A stretch of DNA of 64,000 nucleotides, from the NCBI GenBank assembly GCA_016716715.1, contig JADJVE010000002.1, positions 248,001 through 312,000 of the forward strand. The letters are read 5' to 3'. The position numbers and the translations under genes are program-made. The stretch comes from Acidobacteriota bacterium. Lineage in GTDB: Bacteria; Acidobacteriota; Thermoanaerobaculia; UBA5066. The notes beneath the pieces are model-generated. The model saw only the letters and a program-made list of their open reading frames with translations, ran no database searches and had not been told where the DNA came from. Numbering within the stretch: position 1 is the stretch's first letter; every line of letters starts with the position of its first letter. Below are positions 41,321 to 50,200 of the stretch, piece by piece.

Positions 41321-42670
41321 ATGACGCCCCTCCTCGTCGAGAACGCCCTCGTGATCGGGATGACGCGCCCCGCGGACGTCGTCCGGGACGGCGCGCTCTT
41401 CATCGAGGACGGGGCCATCGCGGCGCGCGACGCCGAGGCCCAGACGCGCGCCCGCTCTTACGAGGCCGCGGGGCGGCCGGTCGAGAGGTTGAACGCGAAG
41501 GGAATGTGGGTCCTGCCCGGCTTCGTCCAGACGCACGTCCACCTCTGCCAGACGCTGCTGCGCAACGGTCCTGACGGCCTCCCGCTCCTCCCGTGGCTCT
41601 CGACGCACGTCTGGCCGGGCGAGGCCGCGCACGACGACGCGACGCTGGAGGTCTCGGCGCGCCTCGGCCTCGCCGAGCTCCTGTCGGGCGGGACGACGTC
41701 CGTCCTCGACATGGCGACGGCCTACCACACGGACGCGGTCTTCCGCGCCGCGGCGGCCTCGGGCGTGCGCGTCACGACCGGCAACGTCCTCATGGACGAC
41801 CCCGGAACGAATCCTGCCGGCCTCTTCCGCGACACACGCGCGGCCCTCGCGGAGACCGAGCGACTCGCGAAGGCCTGGCACGGGGGGAACGGCGGCCGGC
41901 TGCGGGTCGCGTTCTGCCCGCGGTTCGCCGTCTCGTGCACGGACCGGCTCCTGCGCGAGGTCGGCGAGCGCGCGAAGGCGGAGGGCTTCCTCGTCCACAC
42001 GCACGCCTCGGAGAACCTCGACGAGATCGCCCTCGTCGCGCAGCGCACGGGCCGGCGCAACGTCCGCTACCTCGACGACGCCGGCATTTCCGGCGCGCAC
42101 GTCGTCCTCGCGCACGTCATCCACACCGACGCCGAGGAACGCACGCTCCTCGCGGCGCGCGGAACGACGGTCGCGCACTGCCCGTCTTCGAACCTCAAGC
42201 TCGGCTCCGGCATCTGCCCCGTGCCCGAGTACCGCGCGCAGGGCATCCGCGTCACGCTCGGCGCCGACGGCGCGCCCTGCAACGACCGGCTCGACGCCTT
42301 CACGGAGATGCGTCTGGCGGCCCTCCTGCCGAAGGTGCGGCTCGGGCCCGCGGCGCTCCCGGCGTGGGACGTCGTGCGGATGGCGACGGCCGAGGGCGCC
42401 GAGGCGCTCGGCCTGAACGCCGGAACGCTCGAGACGGGCCGCCGGGCCGACTTCGTGCTCCTCGACCCGCTCTCGGGCTTCGCCGGCCCCGTCTCGTGGC
42501 GCGAGGATCCCTACGGGCCTATCGTGTACAGCATGGACCGGTCCCACGTCGCCGCCACGTACGTCGACGGCGAGGCCCGGTACGTCCGCGGGGAGGCCTT
42601 CCCTCTGAAGCCCTCCTCCGCGGAGATCGACACCGCCGTCGCCGCGCTCAAGGCGCGCTGGCGGCCCTGA
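41321..42670 (+). CDS. Amidohydrolase, TRZ/ATZ-type (deaminase-like)
   Basis: Metal-dependent amidohydrolase of 449 residues of the group that includes S-adenosylhomocysteine, guanine and chlorohydrolase-type enzymes. GFVQTHVHLCQTLLRNG is the first metal motif, VHTHASENLDEI and LAHVIHTDAEE supply His ligands, and LGADGAPCNDRLD holds the catalytic Asp. It most likely deaminates a purine or pterin-type ring; the exact substrate is open. The next gene, uspA, starts 12 bases later. Confidence 0.88.
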   Translation: MTPLLVENALVIGMTRPADVVRDGALFIEDGAIAARDAEAQTRARSYEAAGRPVERLNAKGMWVLPGFVQTHVHLCQTLLRNGPDGLPLLPWLSTHVWPGEAAHDDATLEVSARLGLAELLSGGTTSVLDMATAYHTDAVFRAAAASGVRVTTGNVLMDDPGTNPAGLFRDTRAALAETERLAKAWHGGNGGRLRVAFCPRFAVSCTDRLLREVGERAKAEGFLVHTHASENLDEIALVAQRTGRRNVRYLDDAGISGAHVVLAHVIHTDAEERTLLAARGTTVAHCPSSNLKLGSGICPVPEYRAQGIRVTLGADGAPCNDRLDAFTEMRLAALLPKVRLGPAALPAWDVVRMATAEGAEALGLNAGTLETGRRADFVLLDPLSGFAGPVSWREDPYGPIVYSMDRSHVAATYVDGEARYVRGEAFPLKPSSAEIDTAVAALKARWRP

Positions 42671-42682
42671 GGGAGGCACGCC

Positions 42683-43150
42683 ATGGCCGGAAAGAAGTCC
42701 CCGCCCCTTCTCAAGACGATCGTCGTCGGCACGGACTTCTCCGTGTGCGCGGCGCGCGCCCTCTCGTTCGCGGTGTCGCTGGCGTCCTCGCAGGGCGCGA
42801 AGGTCCACGTCGTGCACGTCCTCGTCGAGCCCGTGCAGGCGTTCGACGTCGCCGGCGCCCTCCCTTACCTCGACGTCTCGACGCAGAAAGACTGGGAAGC
42901 CGCCACTGAGAAGCGTCTCGCCGCCGCCGTCGCCTCGGCCGAGAAGCGCGGCGTCGACGCCTCCAGCGAGTTTCTCTGGGGCCGGCCGTCCGACGCGATC
43001 ATCGACTCCGCGAGGAGGGCGAAGGCCTCGCTCGTCGTCCTCGGAACGCACGGGCGCAACGCGTTCGAGAAGCTCCTGATCGGGTCGACGGCCGAGCGCG
43101 TCGTCCGCCTCTGCCCGGTTCCCGTCCTCACGGTGCGCGAAAAGCGCTAG
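42683..43150 (+). CDS. Universal stress protein, UspA family
   Basis: Single UspA domain of 155 residues. KTIVVGTDFSVCAARALSFA opens the fold, and the ATP-binding pattern G-x2-G-x9-G-S/T is met by GTHGRNAFEKLLIGSTAE, so it probably binds ATP. The ATG at 42683 follows a GGGAGG ribosome site. It probably shares a transcript with the amidohydrolase. A short hairpin follows the stop. Confidence 0.93.
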   Translation: MAGKKSPPLLKTIVVGTDFSVCAARALSFAVSLASSQGAKVHVVHVLVEPVQAFDVAGALPYLDVSTQKDWEAATEKRLAAAVASAEKRGVDASSEFLWGRPSDAIIDSARRAKASLVVLGTHGRNAFEKLLIGSTAERVVRLCPVPVLTVREKR

Positions 43151-43164
43151 GCGGCTCGGGCCGC
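43151..43164. terminator. Hairpin between uspA and GMC oxidoreductase
   Basis: GCGGC-TCGG-GCCGC, a 5-base GC stem with a tetraloop, between two convergent genes. Short, so only a candidate terminator. Confidence 0.45.
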
Positions 43165-43165
43165 T

Positions 43166-44743
43166 TCAGCCGGTCGCGATCATTCGCTCGGCCGACGCCG
43201 CGACGATGCCGAGGATCGAGAGCTGCGGGTTGACGCCGAGCGACGTCGGGAAGACGGAGCCGTCGAAGACCCAGAGGTTCGCGAGATGGTGGTGGCGGAG
43301 GTTTCCGTCCACGACGGAGGCCTTCGGGTCCGCCCCTGCGGCGCAACCGCCCATCTGGTGCGCCGTGAAGACGCCGAGGAGATTCGGTCCGAAGGGCCGC
43401 TCGTCGATGAATCGGAGGTCGCGCTCCCCGCGGACCACCACGGGGTCCTTGTGCAGCGTCCGGACCTCGCGCGCGCCGGCGGCGAGCTGGATGCGTGCCG
43501 AGACCTTCATCGCCTCGCGCATCGCCTCCGCGTGGGTCTCCCCGAGCGGGTAGCGAATCGACAAACGCTTTCCGCCTTCCCGGAGGGACACCGTCCCTCC
43601 CTCGTCGTCCGGCAGGAAGCCGTCGCGCAGGAGCGCGATGACGGCGTTCGTCCTGGAGAGGAGCTTCATGCCCTCGCGGTGCGCCGCGCCGAATCCCGAG
43701 AGCGCGAGCGAGGCGAGCATCGGGTGGAGGGGCGGCACCTCGAGGAAAAAGCCGGTCCGGCCCGGTCTCTCGATGAAGGCGTGCGAGGCGACGGACTGCG
43801 GCGCGCCGTAGTAGGGGTCGATGCGCCGGTCGAAGAGAGCGATCGTCGCGACGACCGGGTGGAGAAACGTCCGCTTGCCGACGCGTCCATGGGGATCCGG
43901 CAGCCCCGAGCGCAGGAGAAGAGCGGGCGAGTTGATCGCGCCGCCCGCGACGACGAACCGCGCGGCCGAGACCGTCACGCGCCGGCCCGTGGGCCGATCC
44001 GTCGCGGGGTCGAGGACCTCGGCCTCCACGGCCGTGACGCGCTCCTTGCGCGCGTCGAGGACGAGGCGCACGGCGCGGCAGTCCGCATACACGCGCGCGC
44101 CCCGCTCGGCCGCGTCGGGCAGGTACGTCAGGGCCATCCCGCGCTTGGCATTCGTCGGGCAGCCCATCCCGCAGGCGCCCGTCTGCAGGCACGACACGAC
44201 GTTTCGCCTCAGGAGCTCGGTCCCGATCCCGAGCTTCTTCGCGCCCTCCATGAGCACGGCGTTGTTGTCGTTGACCTCCGCGGCGTCGACCACGTGGACG
44301 TTGAGGCGCTTCTCGACCTCGTCCCAGTGCGGGCCGAAGCGCTCCGCGGTGAAGTCGGAGAGCCCGTGGCGCTCGCGCCAGAGAGCGAGGGTCGCCTCCG
44401 GGGTGCGGAAGCACGTCGTCCAGTTCACGAGGGTGCCGCCCCCGACGCCGCGCCCCTGCAGGATCGTGATCGAGAGGTCGTCCGTCGCGCGGTTGCCGTG
44501 GTCCTGATAGAGCTTCGGGTAGGCCTCGGCCTCCTGCATGTGGAAGTCGGCCTTCCGCGTGAACGAGCCGCCCTCCTCGAGGAGGATCACGCGCGCGCCC
44601 GCCGCCGCGAGGCGCGCGGCGGCGATCGCGCCGCCCGGGCCGGAGCCCACCACGCAGACGTCGGCCGAGAGCACGAGATTCGAGCCGATCTCGCGCCCGC
44701 GCATGAGGTTCGCGATCGGGCGGTCCGCCGCGAGGAGCTTCAC
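43166..44743 (-). CDS. GMC-family FAD-dependent oxidoreductase
   Basis: Flavoprotein of 525 residues. ADVCVVGSGPGGAIAAARLA binds the ADP of FAD, and LQGRGVGGGTLVNW is the GMC signature. The Cys-rich segment CLQTGACGMGCP is typical of alcohol oxidases of the fatty-alcohol type. The C-terminal HQMGGCAAGAD and SLGVNPQLSILGIVAASAERM contain the active-site His and Asn. The GTG start at 44743 overlaps the stop of the small-subunit gene, so the two form a dehydrogenase complex. The substrate is probably an alcohol or sugar. Confidence 0.9.
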   Translation of the reverse strand: MKLLAADRPIANLMRGREIGSNLVLSADVCVVGSGPGGAIAAARLAAAGARVILLEEGGSFTRKADFHMQEAEAYPKLYQDHGNRATDDLSITILQGRGVGGGTLVNWTTCFRTPEATLALWRERHGLSDFTAERFGPHWDEVEKRLNVHVVDAAEVNDNNAVLMEGAKKLGIGTELLRRNVVSCLQTGACGMGCPTNAKRGMALTYLPDAAERGARVYADCRAVRLVLDARKERVTAVEAEVLDPATDRPTGRRVTVSAARFVVAGGAINSPALLLRSGLPDPHGRVGKRTFLHPVVATIALFDRRIDPYYGAPQSVASHAFIERPGRTGFFLEVPPLHPMLASLALSGFGAAHREGMKLLSRTNAVIALLRDGFLPDDEGGTVSLREGGKRLSIRYPLGETHAEAMREAMKVSARIQLAAGAREVRTLHKDPVVVRGERDLRFIDERPFGPNLLGVFTAHQMGGCAAGADPKASVVDGNLRHHHLANLWVFDGSVFPTSLGVNPQLSILGIVAASAERMIATG

Positions 44744-45276
44744 TCGATCTCTCCAAAGGGCAGTTCGGGCGGCCCGGGGTACCCGGTCGCGGGCCAGCTC
44801 TCGGGCGCCGCGTAGTAGCACGCGCACGCGAGGCGCTTCATCGCCTGGTAGCCGGACCGGAAGACCGCGACGCGCGATCCGGCCCACGCCGCGAGGCGCT
44901 CGTCCTGTCGGCGTTCGCGCGAGGCCGTGAACGTCTCGTAGCCCGTCCGCGTCACGGCGCCCGTCAGCGCGTTCTCGAAGAGACGCAGGAGCCGCCGGAA
45001 CTCGACCTGCACGGAGTCCGGCCATTGCGCCATCGCGTCGTCCGCGCGGCCCGCGACGTCCACGGCGTCGGTCGCCGGCGAATCCCCGTCCACCGCGACG
45101 ATGCGCGCGGCGACGGCCGCGAAGATCGCGTACTCGTCGGGGGAGAGAACAGAAAGAGCGGCGCGCGGCTTCGCCGCGCGGAGAGTTCTTCGAAATGCAA
45201 GGAAGGCACCGCCGCCGAGCGCGAGCAGCGCCGTCCCCAGCAGACCCTTCCTAAGAAATCCCCTGCGGGATTCCAT
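44740..45276 (-). CDS. Gluconate 2-dehydrogenase subunit 3-like protein
   Basis: Small subunit of 178 residues paired with the GMC flavoprotein. The twin-arginine signal ESRRGFLRKGLLGTALLALG should carry the complex across the membrane. LSPDEYAIFAAVAARIVAVD and FRRLLRLFENAL match the subunit 3 family. No cytochrome subunit gene is adjacent, so the electron acceptor is unknown. Low-GC stretches at 45180-45206 and 45241-45269 resemble repeat arms, but the second is largely dictated by the Tat motif. Confidence 0.85.
   Translation of the reverse strand: MESRRGFLRKGLLGTALLALGGGAFLAFRRTLRAAKPRAALSVLSPDEYAIFAAVAARIVAVDGDSPATDAVDVAGRADDAMAQWPDSVQVEFRRLLRLFENALTGAVTRTGYETFTASRERRQDERLAAWAGSRVAVFRSGYQAMKRLACACYYAAPESWPATGYPGPPELPFGEIE
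45180..45269. repeat. Low-confidence repeat-arm pair in small-subunit gene
   Basis: GAGAGTTCTTCGAAATGCAA (45180-) and CCTTCCTAAGAAATCCCC (45245-) have the right order, but the arms match poorly and the right one encodes the conserved Tat signal. Confidence 0.35.
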
Positions 45277-45277
45277 T

Positions 45278-45856
45278 TCAGCCGTTCGGGACGTCCCAGA
45301 GGTCCTTCACCGCGGGGTGGTCCCACGCGATGCGCCATTCGTCGGGGTCCTTGACGTCGAACGTGCGCGTCACGATGTAGAAGAGCGCGCACGGATTCGT
45401 GAGGGGGCGGTAGCCGTGGGCGACGCCCTCGGGGATGCGCACGAGCAGGTCCTGCCCGTCGCCCGCGACGAGGACCTGCGTCGCGCCGTACGTCGGCGAG
45501 TCCTTCCGGACGTCGAAGAGGACGAACTTCGCCTTGTACGGGTGCGGGCAGTACCACACGTCCTCCTGCTTGAGGTGGTAGTGCAGCCCCTTGACGTGGT
45601 TCTCCGCGTTCACGATCGTGAAGTTGATCTGCGCGACGGGAACGTCCTTGAAAAAGTCGGCGAGCGCCTCGCTCCCGGGGTGGTCGGCCTTCGCGCGGTA
45701 GATCTCCTGGAAGAAGCCCCGGTCGTCCACGAAGCGCGGCACGCGGTGGACCTTGACGCCGTGGATCTGGGTCTTCGCCCCGTAGGACTTGACCTCCGTG
45801 CGGTACTCCTCGGCGATCGCGGACGGCGGCAGCACGGGTGTCGGCGGAACGGTCAT
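45278..45856 (-). CDS. dTDP-4-dehydrorhamnose 3,5-epimerase-like protein
   Basis: RmlC-type cupin of 192 residues. DDRGFFQEIYRA, HVKGLHYHLKQEDVWYC and IPEGVAHGYRPL carry the family's catalytic His region and barrel strands. A rhamnose or related deoxysugar epimerase role is likely, yet no other rml genes are near. The ATG at 45856 follows an AGAGGA ribosome site, with a TAGAAT box at 45875-45880 on the reverse strand. It is one base from the oxidoreductase small-subunit gene. Confidence 0.85.
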   Translation of the reverse strand: MTVPPTPVLPPSAIAEEYRTEVKSYGAKTQIHGVKVHRVPRFVDDRGFFQEIYRAKADHPGSEALADFFKDVPVAQINFTIVNAENHVKGLHYHLKQEDVWYCPHPYKAKFVLFDVRKDSPTYGATQVLVAGDGQDLLVRIPEGVAHGYRPLTNPCALFYIVTRTFDVKDPDEWRIAWDHPAVKDLWDVPNG

Positions 45857-45937
45857 GCGGATCCTCTGAGACGGATTCTATGGTGTTATCGTCCGGACGT
45901 TCCGTACCACTCAAGATCGGGAAGAGGAGGTCGACAC

Positions 45938-47464
45938 GTGGCCCAGAATTCCCTGTTCGCGACGAAGTCCGTCGCGCAGCTGCTCGCGGAAGGCTCCGAA
46001 GAGGGCGAGCACAGTCTCAAGCGCGCGCTCGGGCGCTGGTCGCTCGTGGCGATCGGCATCGGCGCGATCATCGGCGCCGGCATCTTCGTCATGACGGGGA
46101 TCGGCGCCCACGGTTCCCTCAACCCGGACGGCACCGTGAAGATCCTCGGCGCCGGCCCCGCGCTCGCCCTGTCGTTCGTCCTCGCCGGCATCGCGTGCGT
46201 CTTCGCGGGACTCTGCTACGCGGAGTTCGCGTCGATGATCCCGCTCGCGGGCTCGGCGTACACCTACGCATACGCGACGCTCGGCGAGCTCTTCGCGTGG
46301 ATCATCGGGTGGGACCTCGTCCTCGAATACATGATGGGCGCCGCAACCGTGTCGGTCGGGTGGTCCGGCTACTGCGTGAAATTCCTGAAACTGTTCGGGA
46401 TCCACTTGCCGGAGTGGATGACGAACGACTGGATCACCTACAGCCGCGGCGCCGCGGCTGCGCTCGCGGAGGGGCACCCCTGGCCGGCCCCGCCGTCGAT
46501 CGCGGGCATCCCGATCGTCTTCAATCTGCTCGCGCTCGGCGCCGTCCTCCTCGTGACGGCCGTCCTCGCGCGGGGCATCCAGGAGTCGGCGAAGTTCAAC
46601 GCCGGCATCGTCGCCACGAAAACGGCCGTCGTCGTGATGGTCATCATCGTGGGCGCGTTCTTCGTGAAGGCCGCGAACTGGGGCACGGGCTGGTCCGACT
46701 TCGCGCCGAACGGCTTCGCGGGCATCGCCTCGGGAGCCGCGTACATCTTCTTCGCGTACATCGGCTTCGACGCGATCTCGACGACGGCGCAGGAGGCCAA
46801 GAACCCCCAGAAGGACATGCCCTTCGGGATCATCGGTTCGCTCGCCGTCTGCACCGTCCTCTACATCGCGGTCGCGCTCGTTCTGACGGGCATGGTCCAC
46901 TGGTCGAAGATCGACCTCAAGGCGCCCATCGCGCAGGCCTTCGAGAGCTACGGGCTCGGCTGGGCGGTCTTCCTCATCACGGGTGGCGCGCTCGCGGGCC
47001 TGACGTCCGTCATGCTCGTCATGCTCCTCGGCCAGACGCGCGTCTTCTTCGCGATGTCGCGCGACGGCCTCCTCCCGACGAAGGTCTTCGGCGAGATCCA
47101 CACGAAGTTCCGGACGCCCTTCAAGATGACGTGGATCGTCGGCTGCGTCTGCGCGCTCCTCGGGGCCTTCACGCCGATCGACGACCTCGGCCAGATGGTG
47201 AACATCGGGACGCTCCTCGCGTTCGTGATCGTCTGCCTGGCGGTCATCATCCTCCGGCGCACGAACCCGGACGCCCACCGTCCGTTCCGGACGCCGTTCG
47301 TGCCCGCCGTCCCGATCCTCGGGGCCGTTTTCTGCCTCTACCTCATGACGAACCTCGGCTGGCACACCTGGGCCCGCCTCGTGATCTGGCTCGCGATCGG
47401 CCTCGTGATCTTCTTCGCCTACAGCCGCAAGAACTCGCACCTGACGGCCGGACGCACGAACTGA
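45938..47464 (+). CDS. APC-family amino-acid permease (cationic amino acid type)
   Basis: Permease of 508 residues with about 12-13 transmembrane helices. GIGAIIGAGIFVMTGIGAH in helix 1 is the APC substrate-binding motif; YIFFAYIGFDAISTTAQEAK in helix 6 and GQTRVFFAMSRDGLLP match the cationic transporter branch. Amino-acid specificity is not certain. The GTG start at 45938 follows the ribosome site GAAGAGGAGG by 7 bases. The next small membrane protein starts just after its stop. Confidence 0.92.
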   Translation: MAQNSLFATKSVAQLLAEGSEEGEHSLKRALGRWSLVAIGIGAIIGAGIFVMTGIGAHGSLNPDGTVKILGAGPALALSFVLAGIACVFAGLCYAEFASMIPLAGSAYTYAYATLGELFAWIIGWDLVLEYMMGAATVSVGWSGYCVKFLKLFGIHLPEWMTNDWITYSRGAAAALAEGHPWPAPPSIAGIPIVFNLLALGAVLLVTAVLARGIQESAKFNAGIVATKTAVVVMVIIVGAFFVKAANWGTGWSDFAPNGFAGIASGAAYIFFAYIGFDAISTTAQEAKNPQKDMPFGIIGSLAVCTVLYIAVALVLTGMVHWSKIDLKAPIAQAFESYGLGWAVFLITGGALAGLTSVMLVMLLGQTRVFFAMSRDGLLPTKVFGEIHTKFRTPFKMTWIVGCVCALLGAFTPIDDLGQMVNIGTLLAFVIVCLAVIILRRTNPDAHRPFRTPFVPAVPILGAVFCLYLMTNLGWHTWARLVIWLAIGLVIFFAYSRKNSHLTAGRTN

Positions 47465-47465
47465 C

Positions 47466-47759
47466 GTGAAGCGCGCGGCGCTCCTGATCCTCCTGGTGGG
47501 AGCGCCGCTCGTCCTCGTCTTCTTCCCCGAAATCCGCCGCCGCATCGCACACAAGATGCGGTTCCTGCTGCTCCTGTGGTCGGGGGCTGTGCTGTTTTTT
47601 GGCTTGATAGGGGGACCGGGGAGAGAGAATTTCTTTGAAAGGTTAGGAGGGGGAGACGCGCAGGCCGTGTGGGCGCTGCTCGGCGTGGCGCTCTTCGCAG
47701 CCGCGTTCGCCTCCGTTTTCCGGGATTTCCGAACCTCTTCACCTTCTAAGAAATCCTGA
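47466..47759 (+). CDS. Small membrane protein, unknown function
   Basis: Not recognised; 97 residues with three hydrophobic segments (AALLILLVGAPLVLVFFP, MRFLLLLWSGAVLFFGLIGG and AVWALLGVALFAAAFASVF). The first repeat arm encodes the loop RENFFERLGGG, and the second forms the last residues SSPSKKS and almost reaches the stop. The GTG start is one base after the permease stop. Either a small accessory membrane protein or a spurious frame; the membrane profile favours a real gene. Confidence 0.6.
   Translation: MKRAALLILLVGAPLVLVFFPEIRRRIAHKMRFLLLLWSGAVLFFGLIGGPGRENFFERLGGGDAQAVWALLGVALFAAAFASVFRDFRTSSPSKKS
47618..47757. repeat. Inverted repeat-arm pair in small membrane protein gene
   Basis: Purine-rich arm 47618-47653 and pyrimidine-rich arm 47732-47757, loop about 78 bases. 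The right arm is identical over 22 bases to those at 29-50 and 21374-21395. Confidence 0.75.
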
Positions 47760-47770
47760 TCTTCTTCTTC

Positions 47771-47785
47771 CAGCGCGAAGCGCTG
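47771..47785. terminator. Hairpin between convergent genes
   Basis: CAGCGC-GAA-GCGCTG, a perfect 6-base stem, between the small membrane protein and the glycosyltransferase-like gene, preceded by a CTTCTTCTTC run. Confidence 0.45.
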
Positions 47786-47805
47786 CAGAATCCTCCTCCG
47801 AATCT

Positions 47806-50124
47806 CTACTCGAACGCGATGCGGTCGACCGCGACGCCGAGGGTGCGGGCGTCGTCGCCCTTTCCGAGCGCCTTCGGGACCTCCGTGGCCGCGTGGATCT
47901 CGATCCGCGCGCACTCGAGGCCCGAGAGGAAGCCGGCCGCAACCGGCGCGAGCGGCGCCGAGACCTCGGCGAGGCCCGTCCCCACGCGCACCGCGGCCGC
48001 GAAGACCCCGTTCACGTAGATCGCGACGTCCTTCGGCGCCGCGACGGCGCGCGCACGCAGCACGACGCGCGCCGGCGTGAAGCCGGGCTGCGGGGCCCAG
48101 GCGAGAGAGGCGGAGCCTTTCGTCCAGCGGAGGTCGAGGCCCGTGTCCGCGATCTTCTCGCGCGGCCAGAAGCCGTCCGGGTCGTACCGCCCGTCGTCCG
48201 GCGCCCCGAGGTCCGCGACGAGGCGCCCGCCCTGCCGCATCCACGCGTGCTCGGGAGGACGCGAGAACGTGGACTCGAGGAACGTGAAGCAGCCCTTCGC
48301 GGGCCGCGCCGCGCCGGGAGCGGGCGGAAGGTCCACGGGCCGGTCGCAGGTGATCACGTACTCCGCCGGCCCGGGCATCGGCCCGAAGACGGGACGGTCG
48401 AGGATCGTCATGTCGAACGGCCCGGGCTCGACGACACGCGAGACGAGGACCCTCCCCGAGCCCGCTTCCGAAACGGTGAGCGTCGCCGGGCCTCCCCCGC
48501 CCGGCCGCTCGCCCGACAGCGTCGCGGAGAGCGGGCCCTGATCCTGCGCGACGATGAGGCGCGCGGACGGCCCGGCCCACCGGAACGAGGGCTTCCCGGG
48601 CGCGCTTTCCTTCGGCCCGAAGCCGGGACCGAAGAGCGGTGGCGCGGGGTCGCGGACGGCGACGACGAGGAGGCGCCGGTTGCCGAGCATCTCGGCCACA
48701 CGGCCGCCGCGCAGCCACGTCTTCCAGAGCGGGTCGCGGCGGTCCGGCGGCTCGGGCTCGGCCGTGAAGTCCGCGAGACGCACGAGGCGCTTGTTCGTCT
48801 GGCGCGGCGCCGAGGCGATCTCCGCGTCGGTGTAGCCCCACGCGACGAGCCGGCCCTCCCACCGCTCGGTCCGGAGGAAGGAATGGAAATCCTCGTCCGC
48901 GACGATCGTCTCGCGGCCCGGGTGGACCCAGCGCTCGAGCGTCCGGATCGCCGCGATCGGCGGGGTCTCCTCGTGCGCGCTCGCCACGACGTCGGGCCAC
49001 GCTTCGCGGGCGTAGAGGCCCGCTCCGAGCAGCGCCGCACCGAACGCGAGCGGCCCCTTCCGGAGGACGCCCTCCAGCCCCGCGCCCACCGCGAGCGCGA
49101 GCACGACGGCGAACGGGACCGAGTAGCGGGACATGGCGCGGCTGTGCAGGAACCAGAGCGACAGAAACGTCGGCACGAGGATCACGACGAGGTCCACGAC
49201 GCCCCGGCGCCGCCTGAGGAAGAGCGCGACGAGCCCGATCGCCGCGACGAGAAACACGGCTGCCGCGCGCCGCGGCGAGAGGAAGTCGCGCACGAGGAAC
49301 GAGTCCGCGAACGTTCCGAACGTGCCGGTCGCGAAGGCGTGCGCGCGAAAACCCGCGCGCTCGGTAACGGACGCCACGAGCCCGGCCCAGCCGCCCGCCT
49401 GGGCGAAGAGCCAGGCGGTCCAGGCGGCCGTCCCGGCGGCTCCGGCCCCGAGGAACGAGAGCACGGCGTCGCGGCGGTCCCACCGGGTGGCGAGGCGGCC
49501 CATCCAGAGAAGGAGCGCCGGTCCGAACGCGAGGACGAGGTGCGGCCGCACGCCCGCCCCGGCCGCGGCGAGGAGTCCCGCCGCGATGCACAGCAGGCGC
49601 GCGCGGCGCGCGGCGATCATCTCGCGCCAGCGCGTCTGGTTCGGCGATCGGCGCTCGTCGGCGAGCGCGAGGCACGCGAGCGCGCCGAGAAAGAACGCCG
49701 TGGCCGGGGTGTCCGAGAACGCGCGGCCGCCGTTCACCCAGACGACGGGAAGCGCGGCCGCGAACACGACGCCCGACAGCGCCGCCCACCCGCCCACGGT
49801 GCGGCAGCCCCAGGTCCACAGCGCGAAGAACCCGGCGGCGGCGAGAATCGTCGACGCCGTCGCGAGGGCGTTGAAAGGCGTCACGCAGAGCGGCAGGAAC
49901 GCGCGTCCGAGGAGGATCCACACCGGAAAGCCGGGCGCCTGCGGCGAGAGGTCGAAAAGGTCGAAGTGCGTCACGGCGCCCGCGAAGACGGCCTCGTCGA
50001 TCTCCCCCGGCGAGGCGGCGATCGCGAAGAAGCGCGAAGCGGCGACGCCGCCGAGGATGAGCCACACGAGAGCCTGCGGCGGCCGCCGTCGCCGCTCGCC
50101 GGCCCGCCCGATCCGACCTCTCAC
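47806..50124 (-). CDS. Large membrane protein, GT-C glycosyltransferase-like
   Basis: Protein of 772 residues. About 10-11 transmembrane helices (residues 20-385) are preceded by an acidic loop (AASPGEIDEAVFAGAV) and followed by a soluble half with beta-rich segments (LSATLSGERPGGGGPATLTV; VVLRARAVAAPKDVAIYVNG). This fits a GT39/GT-C lipid-sugar transferase with a large extracytoplasmic domain. The donor and acceptor are unknown. The start is GTG at 50124, facing pcnB across 76 bases. It differs in sequence from the membrane protein at 31036-32616. Confidence 0.7.
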   Translation of the reverse strand: MRGRIGRAGERRRRPPQALVWLILGGVAASRFFAIAASPGEIDEAVFAGAVTHFDLFDLSPQAPGFPVWILLGRAFLPLCVTPFNALATASTILAAAGFFALWTWGCRTVGGWAALSGVVFAAALPVVWVNGGRAFSDTPATAFFLGALACLALADERRSPNQTRWREMIAARRARLLCIAAGLLAAAGAGVRPHLVLAFGPALLLWMGRLATRWDRRDAVLSFLGAGAAGTAAWTAWLFAQAGGWAGLVASVTERAGFRAHAFATGTFGTFADSFLVRDFLSPRRAAAVFLVAAIGLVALFLRRRRGVVDLVVILVPTFLSLWFLHSRAMSRYSVPFAVVLALAVGAGLEGVLRKGPLAFGAALLGAGLYAREAWPDVVASAHEETPPIAAIRTLERWVHPGRETIVADEDFHSFLRTERWEGRLVAWGYTDAEIASAPRQTNKRLVRLADFTAEPEPPDRRDPLWKTWLRGGRVAEMLGNRRLLVVAVRDPAPPLFGPGFGPKESAPGKPSFRWAGPSARLIVAQDQGPLSATLSGERPGGGGPATLTVSEAGSGRVLVSRVVEPGPFDMTILDRPVFGPMPGPAEYVITCDRPVDLPPAPGAARPAKGCFTFLESTFSRPPEHAWMRQGGRLVADLGAPDDGRYDPDGFWPREKIADTGLDLRWTKGSASLAWAPQPGFTPARVVLRARAVAAPKDVAIYVNGVFAAAVRVGTGLAEVSAPLAPVAAGFLSGLECARIEIHAATEVPKALGKGDDARTLGVAVDRIAFE

Positions 50125-50140
50125 GCCGGGAAGTGTTCCA

Positions 50141-50170
50141 TTTTTCGGTCCGCTTCGAAACCGTTACAAT
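50141..50170 (+). promoter_or_regulatory. Candidate promoter of pcnB
   Basis: TTTTTC near 50141-50146 and TACAAT at 50165-50170, spaced 18 bases, 30 bases before the ATG. The -35 is poor. Confidence 0.35.
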
Positions 50171-50200
50171 GCAGGGGATGTCGTTCCGGCAGCCCGCGGG

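Noticed and set aside
43575..43605. GGAGGGAC/GTCCCTCC hairpin inside the GMC gene
   Set aside because: A short GC stem within coding sequence; no relation to gene ends and expected by chance at this base composition.
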